DNA from: Solibacillus ferritrahens
GTDB taxonomy: Bacteria; Bacillota; Bacilli; Bacillales_A; Planococcaceae
DNA length: 64,000 nucleotides
NCBI RefSeq assembly: GCF_037027585.1
Contig: NZ_JAXCLE010000011.1
Span: 62,001-126,000 of the forward strand
Direction of reading: 5' to 3'
Under the pieces are notes generated by a model. That model was not told the origin of the DNA. It saw only the letters and a program-made list of their open reading frames with translations, and ran no database searches. The first letter of the stretch is position 1. Every line of letters begins with the position of its first letter. Shown here one piece after another: positions 26,064 through 34,660 of this stretch. The position numbers and the translations under genes were made by a program.

Positions 26064-27984
26064 TGTAATCAGGAAAACAATTCGAAACTCAAATGGTTAT
26101 GCGTTATTGTTAACATTAGGCATACTTATTTTATTCACAGTTCTTGGACTATCTTTAATGACTCTAACAATGAGCGGCACCGCCAAAAACAGTACTCGTG
26201 AAGACGATACACAGGCACTAAATCTAGCAGAAAAAGGGTTAGATTTTATACTTAATGAAATTAATACACATTTAGCGGAATTCACAAAAGAGGGAAAATC
26301 CAGAGATGACTTTATAGGCGAGTTAGAAAAATTTAATCAAAATAATTTAAGATATAAATGTACTTTTGACTCAAAAGGTATCCTAATTAAGGGGCTAAAA
26401 ATTACAACAAGTAACAGTCAAAATGATACATCGTTAGCTTGTATCAAATCCGTTCATGAAGTGAATGATGCAAATGGATTAAATGACTTAAAGAAAAAGT
26501 TAGAAATAATCAGCTTCGGCGAAGTAGATGGTAAAAACAAACAATTAATTACTTTTCTTGAAATAGGAGCAGATCACATACCTGAACAACTCAAATATAC
26601 ATTAACTTCCAATGGGAACATTCATTTAAATGGAGCTGTGCAAATCACAGGCGATTTAAGATATAAAGGTAATTTAACTACGTATAACAAAGCACATATT
26701 ATTAAAGGAAGCCATTATTGGGTTGACAGCTTAAAACCCAGCATCAAGTCCACTAGTTCACGGAGTAATCCAAGAATAGTAGTTAGTAGGAATAGTAATT
26801 TTTACCATGTAAAAGACTCAAGTAATGCTAGTTCTCTATACACAGGTATTCATAATTTGAATACCTCTTATTTAACAATGGAAAGCGATATTTCAAAACT
26901 TTTTGATACGACTATTTTTGATAAAGTACCAACAGTTGTGACTACTGATTCTAATATTAATACAGTAGATGTGTCTGCTAAAAAAAATACTTACATCTTC
27001 ACTAGAAATTCAGCTAATGATATTCTAACAAATAAAAATGAATACAGTATACCAAACGGTGTCTATAAAAATAGAAGTTTTTTAGTTCACTATTATAGCA
27101 CTTGTAACAAATCCTCCTGTAATAAATACGATCCCGAAGATAAGAATAGCACCTTTGAGCTAAATGGAGATTATGAATTTGATCAGTTAGCGACTTCCGC
27201 AAGTTTAAAAATAACTAGTCAAAATAAGAGTACAACAAAAGTAAAAATAAAAAATACATTATACGTAGAAGGAGATTTGATAATCGATGGGAATGTTGAA
27301 CTCTCTGGAAGTATTTTTGTAAATGGCAGATTAAAGATCCATGAATCAAATTTAAAAACAAACGCTTTAATTTATGTGAATAATCCCGACGGATATACTA
27401 GAAACGGTTGGGTTTATTATGAACCTGTGGACATTCAATATTCAACTATTAACAGTCTTCCTTACAAAAATGAAAAGAATGAAACTGCAAATGGAACGTT
27501 AGTTATTTTTTCTAGAGGAAAAGTAAAGTTATCTAATAACTCTACATCGAGCCTACACGATAAACCTAGCGAAATATATGGCTTTTTCTACTCTGGAAAG
27601 GAGCTTGAAATTTATGGTTCAGGTTCTAATATGAAGATTCATGGCGGGGTATATGGAAGTAGAATAACATTACATGCTACTAGAGGTAATACGCAAGAGA
27701 CCGCCCCTTCTCGTAGTGATGCTACTAGTTACAACAACTATAATGGTTTGTACGTTTTCAAAGAGACAATACAGGATGATATTACCACTAGAAGTTCAAA
27801 TCAGTTAGTCGGTGATTCTCGTTGTAATTTCCCTACTAAAAGCAACCAAAAGAAATGCTATGATTACCATTCACGATTACAAATTCATTATAACGAAGAT
27901 GTAATTAACACTTATATTGAATTAAACAGAGAGGAAGAGTTAATTTATAAAGTCGATCCTCCTAAATTTGTAGAGAGAAATTAA
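26047..27984 (+). CDS. Large PilX-like pilus tip protein
   Basis: 645 residues. The N-terminus NGYALLLTLGILILFTVLGL followed by QALNLAEKGLDF matches the PilX_N family, but position +5 after the putative Gly17 cleavage is Leu, not Glu, as in the tip pseudopilin GspK. The long C-terminal part (about 190-640) is rich in short repeats such as GDLIIDGNVELSGSIFVNGR, suggesting a beta-helical or stacked beta structure, with a Cys pair in CNKSSC. I infer a tip-located adhesive subunit; the ligand is unknown. Confidence 0.8.
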   Translation: MKRMINVIRKTIRNSNGYALLLTLGILILFTVLGLSLMTLTMSGTAKNSTREDDTQALNLAEKGLDFILNEINTHLAEFTKEGKSRDDFIGELEKFNQNNLRYKCTFDSKGILIKGLKITTSNSQNDTSLACIKSVHEVNDANGLNDLKKKLEIISFGEVDGKNKQLITFLEIGADHIPEQLKYTLTSNGNIHLNGAVQITGDLRYKGNLTTYNKAHIIKGSHYWVDSLKPSIKSTSSRSNPRIVVSRNSNFYHVKDSSNASSLYTGIHNLNTSYLTMESDISKLFDTTIFDKVPTVVTTDSNINTVDVSAKKNTYIFTRNSANDILTNKNEYSIPNGVYKNRSFLVHYYSTCNKSSCNKYDPEDKNSTFELNGDYEFDQLATSASLKITSQNKSTTKVKIKNTLYVEGDLIIDGNVELSGSIFVNGRLKIHESNLKTNALIYVNNPDGYTRNGWVYYEPVDIQYSTINSLPYKNEKNETANGTLVIFSRGKVKLSNNSTSSLHDKPSEIYGFFYSGKELEIYGSGSNMKIHGGVYGSRITLHATRGNTQETAPSRSDATSYNNYNGLYVFKETIQDDITTRSSNQLVGDSRCNFPTKSNQKKCYDYHSRLQIHYNEDVINTYIELNREEELIYKVDPPKFVERN

Positions 27985-28104
27985 CTAATAGATTTCTTTC
28001 TTGCACCAGGTCATAAACCTTCAACTTATACAGAGCTTCTACGTAACGAAGAAGAAGAATATATTCAATCTCTTAGTGCACATGAAATAGTAGAACGCAA
28101 ATAA
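27985..28104 (+). pseudogene. Open in-frame tail after the PilX stop, possible gene fragment
   Basis: Directly after the TAA at 27982-27984 the same frame stays open for 39 codons and reads like protein (...FFLAPGHKPSTYTELL and NEEEEYIQSLSAHEIVERK), ending at TAA 28102-28104. There is no start codon with a ribosome binding site. It may be the former C-terminus of the PilX-like gene, cut off by a nonsense change, or the remnant of a lost gene. Confidence 0.4.
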
Positions 28105-28130
28105 GACTTCTACTTACAATAAAATTCAAA

Positions 28131-28170
28131 AAAGCACCTATCCAATTTAATATTGTAATAGGTGCTTTAT
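28131..28170. terminator. Bidirectional terminator between the minor pilin operon and pbuX
   Basis: AAAGCACCTAT (28131-28141) pairs perfectly with ATAGGTGCTTT (28158-28168), with A and T runs outside. Confidence 0.9.
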
Positions 28171-28190
28171 TTTAGAATAATCTCTTTACT

Positions 28191-29480
28191 CTATTCCATC
28201 ACATGCATTGGATCTCTTCGCTTCGGCCCAATCATATTAAACAACACATTTAAGAAAATCGCCGTTACAGACCCCGCAACAATCCCATTAGAAGTCAAAA
28301 TCGACATCCATGATGGAAGGTTTTCGAAGATACCTGGTACAGTAGCAACACCAATCCCTAAACCAACACCAAGTGCTGCGACCATTGCGTTTTCCATTGA
28401 TTTTGCAATTTCTGGTGCTAGCATTCTAACACCTTGCGTGATCACCATACCGAACATTGCTAGCATCGCTGCACCAAGTACTGGTGTTGGGATGATTGTA
28501 GTTAATGCCGCAAGTTTTGGCAGGAATCCAAGTGCAACTAGCATACCGCCTGTAATGAAGATTACTTTGCGGTCGCGTACGCCTGACATTTGAATTAATC
28601 CTACGTTTTGCGAGAATGTTGTGTACGGGAAGGCGTTGAAAATACCACCGATAATCGATGCTAATCCTTCTGCACGGTACCCTTTAGATAAATCTTTTGA
28701 AGTTAAATCTTTTTTAGTAATATCACTTAAAGCATAATAAACACCTGTTGATTCTACTAATGATACCATTGCTACTAATGTCATTGTTAAAATGGCAGAA
28801 GCGTTAAATGTCGGTGTTGCTAAGTAAAATGGCTGCATAATGTGTAACCAAGAAGCATCGGCTACTGGTGCGAAATCGACTTTGCCCATAAAAATACCGA
28901 TAATTGTTCCTGTCACCATTCCTAGTAAAATCGCAATGGCACGAACGAAGCCAACTGTGAATCTATAAATCACTAAAATGATTAGTAACGTAATAAATGC
29001 TAAGGCTACGTTTGAACCTGATGCAAAGTCAGCTGCGCCTTGACCACCAGCCATATTATTGATTGCTACCGGTATTAGGCTAATCCCGATAATTGTTACG
29101 ACAGAACCTGTTACAACAGGAGGGAAAAACGGAATTAATTTACCGAAAAGACCACCGATTAATACGATAATAATACCCGATGCGATAATGGCTCCATAAA
29201 CATCGCCTAAACTGCCGCCAGAACCGATTGCAATAATCGGACTTACTGCTGTAAATGTACAACCGAGTACAACCGGTAAACCGATTCCGATAACTTTACC
29301 CTTCCAAACTTGCAGAAGTGTTGCCACACCGCACATGAAAATATCGATTGCTACTAAATATGTCATTTGTGCCGAACTGAACCCTAATGCCCCACCGATA
29401 ATTAACGGTACTAAAATCGCTCCTGCATACATTGCCAGCAGATGCTGAATACCAAGCATCGTTGCTTTTGTGTTATTCAT
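28191..29480 (-). CDS. pbuX: Xanthine permease (NCS2 family)
   Basis: 429 residues with 14 predicted helices. It takes up xanthine. The NCS2 signature is seen in VESTGVYYALSDITKK and NAFPYTTFSQNVGLIQMSGV; the N-terminal IQHLLAMYAGAILVPLIIGG is also typical. It follows xpt by about 75 bp in the order xpt-pbuX, the same as in Bacillus subtilis, under the shared guanine-class riboswitch. Confidence 0.93.
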   Translation of the reverse strand: MNNTKATMLGIQHLLAMYAGAILVPLIIGGALGFSSAQMTYLVAIDIFMCGVATLLQVWKGKVIGIGLPVVLGCTFTAVSPIIAIGSGGSLGDVYGAIIASGIIIVLIGGLFGKLIPFFPPVVTGSVVTIIGISLIPVAINNMAGGQGAADFASGSNVALAFITLLIILVIYRFTVGFVRAIAILLGMVTGTIIGIFMGKVDFAPVADASWLHIMQPFYLATPTFNASAILTMTLVAMVSLVESTGVYYALSDITKKDLTSKDLSKGYRAEGLASIIGGIFNAFPYTTFSQNVGLIQMSGVRDRKVIFITGGMLVALGFLPKLAALTTIIPTPVLGAAMLAMFGMVITQGVRMLAPEIAKSMENAMVAALGVGLGIGVATVPGIFENLPSWMSILTSNGIVAGSVTAIFLNVLFNMIGPKRRDPMHVME

Positions 29481-29554
29481 AAAAAGTTTTCCTCCAATTA
29501 TAGATGCACTCTTAATATGTTAATTACATGATTTGAACTGTATTGTTTTAATGC

Positions 29555-30127
29555 TTAATCGTAGAATTCTACTTTGCCATTTGCCAGCGACTTAATATTT
29601 GCCAAAGATTCAATGCGTAATCCTTGTTCACGTAATGCTTTGCCACCCTGTTGGAAGCCTTTTTCGATTACAATTCCCGCACCAATAATTGTAGCGCCTG
29701 CTTGATTTACAATATCAATTAAACCTTTTAGCGCTTCACCATTAGCTAAGAAGTCATCAATAATAACAACATTATCATCAGCTGTTATGAACTTCTGCGA
29801 TACCGAGATTTCGTTTGTCTCGTTTTTTGTAAAAGAATGTACTTTTGATGTATACAAATTATCCGTTAACGTAAGTGATTTGCGTTTACGTGCAAATACA
29901 ACTGGTGCACCAAGCGTTAAACCCAAAAATGTTGCTGGAGCAATTCCTGATGATTCAATTGTCAGTACTTTCGTTATTATTTGGTCAGAATAACGCTTTG
30001 CAAATTCATCGCCAATTTCCTTCATTAAAAACGGGTCGATTTGGTGGTTTAGAAATGAATCTACTTTTAGTACCACGTCTGAAAGAACTTCGCCCTCTTG
30101 TTCAATTTTTTCTTTTAAAAGTTTCAT
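29555..30127 (-). CDS. xpt: Xanthine phosphoribosyltransferase
   Basis: 190 residues. It converts xanthine and PRPP to XMP for salvage. The PRPP-binding loop is VVIIDDFLANGEAL, and the N-terminus MKLLKEKIEQEGEVLSDVVL closely follows Bacillus Xpt. The start is ATG 30127 after GAGGGGGA; an in-frame TTG two codons earlier is too close to that site. Expression is controlled by the guanine riboswitch and terminator just upstream. Confidence 0.95.
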   Translation of the reverse strand: MKLLKEKIEQEGEVLSDVVLKVDSFLNHQIDPFLMKEIGDEFAKRYSDQIITKVLTIESSGIAPATFLGLTLGAPVVFARKRKSLTLTDNLYTSKVHSFTKNETNEISVSQKFITADDNVVIIDDFLANGEALKGLIDIVNQAGATIIGAGIVIEKGFQQGGKALREQGLRIESLANIKSLANGKVEFYD

Positions 30128-30153
30128 ATACAATTCCCCCTCTATTTTTGGAT

Positions 30154-30203
30154 AAAAAAAATCGGCAGACCTGCTCCCTACAATGAGTGGAGCAAGACTT
30201 CCG
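30154..30203 (-). terminator. Riboswitch-controlled terminator ahead of xpt
   Basis: On the minus strand CGGAAGTCTTGCTCC pairs with GGAGCAGGTCTGCCG (30163-30203, two mismatches) and is followed by eight U. It is the expression platform of the purine riboswitch. Confidence 0.85.
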
Positions 30204-30275
30204 AATACAGTTCAAAAGTAATAACAAATGAGGTGCACAAATAAATATTGGACGGGTCATTCGTTAACATGCTTC

Positions 30276-30344
30276 ACTCATAGTCGATTCATTTACGGTA
30301 AATCGGTAGAAACTTGCAAGCCTTATCCTTGCGATTATATGAGT
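30276..30344 (-). promoter_or_regulatory. Purine riboswitch, guanine class
   Basis: The minus strand carries the purine aptamer: P1 ACTCATA/TATGAGT closes a three-way junction with P2 loop GGATAAGG, junction AAGTTTCTACC, P3 loop ACCGTAAAT and the 3' GACTATG. The C in GACTATG is the ligand-pairing base that sets specificity for guanine or hypoxanthine. Ligand binding should favour the terminator and switch off xpt-pbuX. Confidence 0.95.
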
Positions 30345-30375
30345 AAAGTTATTAAGTTTAATATTGAATGTCCCA

Positions 30376-30404
30376 ATTATAATCATGTAAATCTTATATT
30401 GCAA
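30376..30404 (-). promoter_or_regulatory. Promoter of xpt-pbuX
   Basis: On the minus strand TTGCAA (30399-30404) and TATAAT (30376-30381) are 17 bp apart, about 30 bp upstream of the aptamer. Confidence 0.8.
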
Positions 30405-30484
30405 TAATCTCACAAAAGTAAAACTATTCTTATTTTTCGGAAATTTGAACAAAAAAGTGATAATACCGAAGTGAATGTTCGGCT

Positions 30485-31180
30485 TTAGGCTTTTACCAAT
30501 AAATTCTTGGCTAAATTTTCTTTGAATCGTTCGAAATTTTTCCCCTCAGAGCCAAAATAGCTCATACTACGTGTTACAAAAACGAGGGTCTTCTTTCCAT
30601 TACCATAACTCACCTCAGCAATTGCACCCATTTCCTCCAGAACTTGCACTTTCATCTCATCTTCATTGAAAATAACAATATTCTCTGCATATAGAGTTTT
30701 AAATTGATTGAAGGTAGCTGACCCTTGTAAAATAATGATTTCCGGCTGAAACTCTTCCATTACTTCTTTGAAAATTGTTTGCCCGCGTTCAAAATTAGCG
30801 GCATCTTCTTTTTTTGCATTTTTTGCATGATCTGTCAATTCTATTTGATACGTATTTAAAGAAGTATAAATAAGCGATTCGTTATAATGCTTTTTTAGCC
30901 ATGCCTCAAATTGTAAAGAACCTTTAAATTCACGAGGGGCTCCCTTTATTTCACTCAAATAAAGCTCTTTTAAAAGCTCTCTATTTACTAATGACTCTGC
31001 AAAAATCTGTTCACTTCTATCTTCTACTTTAAAAAAGGGTACTGCGTTTGTGCTGATTAGGAAAATTCGTGATTTGTAGGGATTTCCATTTGTTAAAAAC
31101 GGACGAAACGCTACAATTTTTCCATCTTCGCCCATTAACCATTGATGCATTTTCTTATATAAACCTGTTGAAATAGGCAT
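30485..31180 (-). CDS. Uncharacterised protein, possibly with a uracil-DNA-glycosylase-like fold
   Basis: About 231 residues from ATG 31180 (AAGGAAG 9 nt upstream); an alternative ATG at 31216 adds 12 residues but has a weaker site. Segments RIFLISTNAVPFF, EIIILQGSATFNQF and LVFVTRSMSYFGS fall at places resembling the three motifs of the uracil-DNA glycosylase superfamily, but the match is loose. No membrane helices. It stands alone, separated from lysP by a periodic repeat array. I do not assign a function. Confidence 0.55.
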   Translation of the reverse strand: MPISTGLYKKMHQWLMGEDGKIVAFRPFLTNGNPYKSRIFLISTNAVPFFKVEDRSEQIFAESLVNRELLKELYLSEIKGAPREFKGSLQFEAWLKKHYNESLIYTSLNTYQIELTDHAKNAKKEDAANFERGQTIFKEVMEEFQPEIIILQGSATFNQFKTLYAENIVIFNEDEMKVQVLEEMGAIAEVSYGNGKKTLVFVTRSMSYFGSEGKNFERFKENLAKNLLVKA

Positions 31181-31297
31181 TCCTAACACTTCCTTATAAC
31201 TATAGAGATTTTTCATTTCTTCTATAATACCATTCCTTCCTTTTAAAGTATAAAAGTTAGGCTAAAGGGCATTTCATAATCGAGAGCAAAATTATTT

Positions 31298-31431
31298 TCA
31301 CCGCTACATTTGCGATAATAGACACTTAAATACATATATTCGCCACCTACATGAACATTTTAGACACTCTGTTTCACTTAATAGACACTCTCCCTTACAT
31401 ATTCGTCACTTCGTTCTCCTTAATGTCCACT
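31298..31431 (+). repeat. Periodic 21-bp repeat array D (TAGACACT type)
   Basis: The motif TAGACACT or a variant occurs at 31319, 31340 (TCGCCACC), 31361, 31382, 31403 (TCGTCACT) and 31424 (TGTCCACT), exactly 21 bp apart each time. A weaker unit may lie at 31298. The bases between are not conserved. It fills the gap between lysP and the downstream gene and contains no ORF or hairpin. Confidence 0.75.
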
Positions 31432-31476
31432 TTCAAAACTAATTAAATTAAACAGCACAAGCTCCATTCACTCCAC

Positions 31477-31514
31477 AAAAAAAACGCAATGAAAGCTGAT
31501 GCTAACATTACGTT
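31477..31514 (-). terminator. Terminator of lysP
   Basis: On the minus strand AACGTAATG pairs with CATTGCGTT (31483-31514) with one G-U pair, followed by eight U. Confidence 0.88.
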
Positions 31515-31520
31515 TTAATC

Positions 31521-32978
31521 TTATTTATTTGATAAATCACAGTCCATTAAAGGAACGATTTTTGTTTTATGTTTTACCTTATAGAAAATCCATAATGAAG
31601 CAAATAACGGTAAGCCGATGTATGAAACAACAACGCCATACCAGTCAATTGTCCCGCCCATAAAGGCCATATAGTTTTGACCAAGTACAACAATCATACA
31701 TAATGCAAAGGCAAACAGCGGGCCGAATGGGAAGAATTTTGATACATATGGTAAATCACTTAATGACTTTCCTTGTGCGACATATGCGCGACGGAAGCGA
31801 TAATGACTAATCGCAATACCGAGCCATGCAATAAAGCCGGACATACCTGAAGCGTTCAATAACCAAATATATACGACACCATCGCCAAAGAATGAAGCTA
31901 AAAATGCTAGTGAACCTACTGCTAATGTAGCAAGTAAGGCATACATCGGAATGCCGCGCGTCGTTACTTTCATAAACAGTTTTGGTGCTTTGCCATCTAC
32001 TGCTAATTGATAAAGCATACGACTTGCTGCATAAAGACCTGAGTTCCCTGCAGAAAGCATTGCTGTTAAAATAATCGCATTCATAACAGATGCTGCAAAT
32101 GCGACACCTAAGTTTTCAAATACTAATGTAAATGGACTTGTCGCAATATCTTCTGATAAAAGGCGTGAATCTGTATATGGAATAAGTAATCCAATTGCGC
32201 CAATAGCGAAAATGTAAAACAGTAAAATACGCCAAAACACTGATTTTACCGCCTTTGGAATGTTTTTTCCTGGGTCGTCTGTTTCACCTGCTGTTACACC
32301 AAGCATTTCCGTACCTTGGAATGAGAAACCAGCTGCCAAGAAAATACCGAATAGTGCCAGGAAGCCCCCGTTAAATGGTGCATCTCCTGCAAAAAAGTTC
32401 GTGAAGCCCACCGGGTCATTCCCACCTAAAATTCCGAAAATCATTAAAAAGCTGACAATGATAAATACAATAACCGTTGCAACTTTAATCATCGCGAACC
32501 AATATTCTGCTTCACCAAAAGCTTTTACAGATAACAAGTTAAACGTTAATACGACCGCTATAAATAAAAGCGTCCATACAATCGACGAGCTGTCCGGGAA
32601 CCAATATTTCATAATTAATGAAACGGCAGCAATTTCCGCCGCAATCGTAATTGCCCAGTTGTACCAATAGTTCCAACCAAGCGCAAATCCTAATGCCGGG
32701 TCTACAAATTTCGTTGCATACGTACTAAACGAACCTGATGTCGGCATATAAGCAGCCATTTCACCTAATGACGTCATTAGGAAATATACCATAACCCCGA
32801 TTAATGCATATGCGAGCAATGCCCCACCAGGACCTGCCTGTGCAATGGCACCACCTGATGCTAAAAATAGTCCTGTACCAATCGTTCCACCTAACGAAAT
32901 CATCGTAACATGGCGGCTTTTTAATCCTCTTTTCAGCTCGTTTTTATTGCCGAGCTGATCTATTTTAATTTCACTCAT
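31521..32978 (-). CDS. lysP: Lysine-specific permease
   Basis: 485 residues, 12 helices, amino acid-polyamine-organocation family. It is very similar along its length to Escherichia coli LysP: SLGGTIGTGLFLASG, SFQGTEMLGVTAGE, LSAGNSGLYAASRMLY and AWLGIAISHYRFRRAYV all have close counterparts. The start is ATG 32978 after GGGAG. A lysine riboswitch and terminator in the leader support lysine as the substrate. Confidence 0.93.
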   Translation of the reverse strand: MSEIKIDQLGNKNELKRGLKSRHVTMISLGGTIGTGLFLASGGAIAQAGPGGALLAYALIGVMVYFLMTSLGEMAAYMPTSGSFSTYATKFVDPALGFALGWNYWYNWAITIAAEIAAVSLIMKYWFPDSSSIVWTLLFIAVVLTFNLLSVKAFGEAEYWFAMIKVATVIVFIIVSFLMIFGILGGNDPVGFTNFFAGDAPFNGGFLALFGIFLAAGFSFQGTEMLGVTAGETDDPGKNIPKAVKSVFWRILLFYIFAIGAIGLLIPYTDSRLLSEDIATSPFTLVFENLGVAFAASVMNAIILTAMLSAGNSGLYAASRMLYQLAVDGKAPKLFMKVTTRGIPMYALLATLAVGSLAFLASFFGDGVVYIWLLNASGMSGFIAWLGIAISHYRFRRAYVAQGKSLSDLPYVSKFFPFGPLFAFALCMIVVLGQNYMAFMGGTIDWYGVVVSYIGLPLFASLWIFYKVKHKTKIVPLMDCDLSNK

Positions 32979-33020
32979 GATTATAAAACTCCCTTTTTGT
33001 TTTGTTCGGTGAAGTGTAAA

Positions 33021-33052
33021 AAGAAAAACCACCACAAGTTTTTGTGATGGTT
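33021..33052 (-). terminator. Lysine-riboswitch terminator ahead of lysP
   Basis: On the minus strand AACCATCACAA pairs with TTGTGGTGGTT (33027-33052) and is followed by a U-rich stretch. It is the expression platform of the upstream L-box. Confidence 0.88.
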
Positions 33053-33078
33053 ATAATTACACCTCATCAAACTTGAAA

Positions 33079-33249
33079 GATAGCTCAACACATGCTTACA
33101 CATGTGACAGTTCTGTTCCTTATCGGAGACAGCCCCAGCGTTATATTTAAGAAGAAAAATAACACTTCGGCAATCATTCCTTTCATAAAGCTTCACAGAT
33201 TCTTCTCAATCTCCGCTATACTAATTTTAATGATTGCGACCTCTACCCC
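33079..33249 (-). promoter_or_regulatory. Lysine riboswitch (L-box)
   Basis: The minus strand reads GTAGAGGTCGCAATCATTA near the 5' end, then GAAAGGAATGATTGCCGAAG, GGGGCTGTC and finally GAGCTATC, the conserved blocks of the lysine aptamer in the right order over about 170 nt. Lysine binding should promote the terminator and lower lysP expression. Confidence 0.92.
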
Positions 33250-33319
33250 ATACATTTACATGAGGTAATATATTTAATTGAAATAATGATTATTAGTCTA
33301 ACATAATATTTTTTTGATG

Positions 33320-33376
33320 GCAACGCGTTGCTATTTTTCAGTTTTTTAAGATTATTCTCACTATTCAACGGCGTTG
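33320..33376 (+). promoter_or_regulatory. Pair of CAACG/CGTTG palindromes ahead of the CynX-type gene
   Basis: GCAACGCGTTGC (33320-33331) is a perfect palindrome. CAACGGCGTTG (33366-33376) is a near copy with a one-base centre, 46 bp downstream and just ahead of the ribosome binding site. They look like two operators for one repressor. A Fur/PerR-like core ATAATGATTAT (33283-33293) also lies nearby. Confidence 0.5.
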
Positions 33377-33399
33377 TTGCAGGAAAAGGAGCCTCATTC

Positions 33400-34599
33400 A
33401 TGAATGAACAAAAAATAAACCAAAACAGCAAAAAAATACTATCGAATAAACCACTTCTCTTTTTTATGGTTGCTGTATTCCTATTCGCTACTACTTTACG
33501 TACACCAATTACTGTAGTAGGTCCAATCATTTCTTTTATTCGGGATGGCCTCGGCATCTCAAACGTTCTTGCAGGATTTTTAACAACTATTCCGTTAGTC
33601 GCGTTTGCTATTGTTTCTCCTTTTGCACCACGCATAGCACGTAAATGGGGTATGGAATGGACTTTATTTTATTCAGTAATTTTACTTTGTATCGGAATAT
33701 TACTACGTTCAGTAGGTGAAACAACACTTCTGATTGGAGGAACAATTCTTATAGGGATTGCCATCGCTTTTGGAAATGTTCTTATTCCGAGTTATTTCAA
33801 ATGGAAATTCCCGCTGCATATCGGCTTGTTAACAGGGGTGTATTCCGTATCGATGAATATTTCTTCCGGACTTGCAGCTGGCTTTAGTTTTCCGATTGCC
33901 ACAAATGCAGGCTGGCAAATGGCTTTAGGCTTTTCGATTGTTTTAGGTGTTCTGACATTAGTTATATGGATACCGATTTTGCGAACACCAAAAGTGGACT
34001 TGCATATGTCGACATCACAGACAATGAAAACGCAGATGTGGAAATCACCGCTCGCTTGGGCAGTTGCAGGAGCAATGGGCTTTCAATCTTTTTTATTTTA
34101 CTGCTCTTCTGCATGGCTGCCAGAAATTTTTGTTAGCCAAGGTTTGGATGCTACCGCGGCCGGTTGGATGGTTTCTGTTATGCAATTTGCACAAATTCCG
34201 ATGACGTTTGTTATTCCAATTATTGCAGGGAAGCTCATTTCACAGCGTCCAATCGTCATTTTCTTTACGATTTGCTACTTAATTGGCTTTACTGGTGTGT
34301 TGATGGAATGGACAAGCCTTGCGATTTTATGGATGATCTTTTTAGGTTTTGCAGGCGGAGCTTCATTTGGTTTAGTATTGATGCTGTTTTCACTACGTAC
34401 AGAAACTGCTTACGATGCAGCGGAGCTCTCCGGCTTTGCGCAATCAATTGGCTATTTAGTCGCAGCTGTCGGGCCTGTTCTATTCGGTTATGTACATGAT
34501 TTGACGAATAGTTGGTCCATGCCTCTTCTGTTATTTATTTTGATTTCAGTTTTGTTATTTTTTGCTTCATTTATAAGCGCAAAGAATCAAACAATCTAG
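33400..34599 (+). CDS. CynX/NimT-family MFS transporter
   Basis: 399 residues, 12 helices, from ATG 33400 after AAAAGGAG. FATTLRTPITVVGPIISFI in helix 1 and GNVLIPSYFKWKFP in the middle match the CynX/NimT (cyanate, 2-nitroimidazole) branch of the major facilitator superfamily. The substrate is unknown. Divergent from lysP, with two operator-like palindromes in its leader. Confidence 0.88.
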   Translation: MNEQKINQNSKKILSNKPLLFFMVAVFLFATTLRTPITVVGPIISFIRDGLGISNVLAGFLTTIPLVAFAIVSPFAPRIARKWGMEWTLFYSVILLCIGILLRSVGETTLLIGGTILIGIAIAFGNVLIPSYFKWKFPLHIGLLTGVYSVSMNISSGLAAGFSFPIATNAGWQMALGFSIVLGVLTLVIWIPILRTPKVDLHMSTSQTMKTQMWKSPLAWAVAGAMGFQSFLFYCSSAWLPEIFVSQGLDATAAGWMVSVMQFAQIPMTFVIPIIAGKLISQRPIVIFFTICYLIGFTGVLMEWTSLAILWMIFLGFAGGASFGLVLMLFSLRTETAYDAAELSGFAQSIGYLVAAVGPVLFGYVHDLTNSWSMPLLLFILISVLLFFASFISAKNQTI

Positions 34600-34623
34600 C
34601 CAAACGTATGTACCCTTTTATGC

Positions 34624-34629
34624 TATAAT
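34624..34629 (+). promoter_or_regulatory. Extended -10 promoter of the Mrr-like gene
   Basis: TGCTATAAT (34621-34629) is a perfect extended -10 element 32 bp ahead of the TTG start. Confidence 0.6.
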
Positions 34630-34660
34630 AAGGTGAGTAAATAAAAGGAGTACTGAACTA

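Noticed and set aside
30264..30452. 62-residue minus-strand ORF upstream of xpt
   Set aside because: It covers the purine riboswitch and promoter; no ribosome binding site, and the RNA structure explains the conservation.
32981..33196. 71-residue minus-strand ORF upstream of lysP
   Set aside because: It lies across the lysine riboswitch and its terminator; not a plausible gene.
33283..33293. Fur or PerR box ATAATGATTAT between lysP and the CynX-type gene
   Set aside because: Only the core matches; both outer pairs deviate from either consensus, and AT-rich DNA gives such cores by chance.
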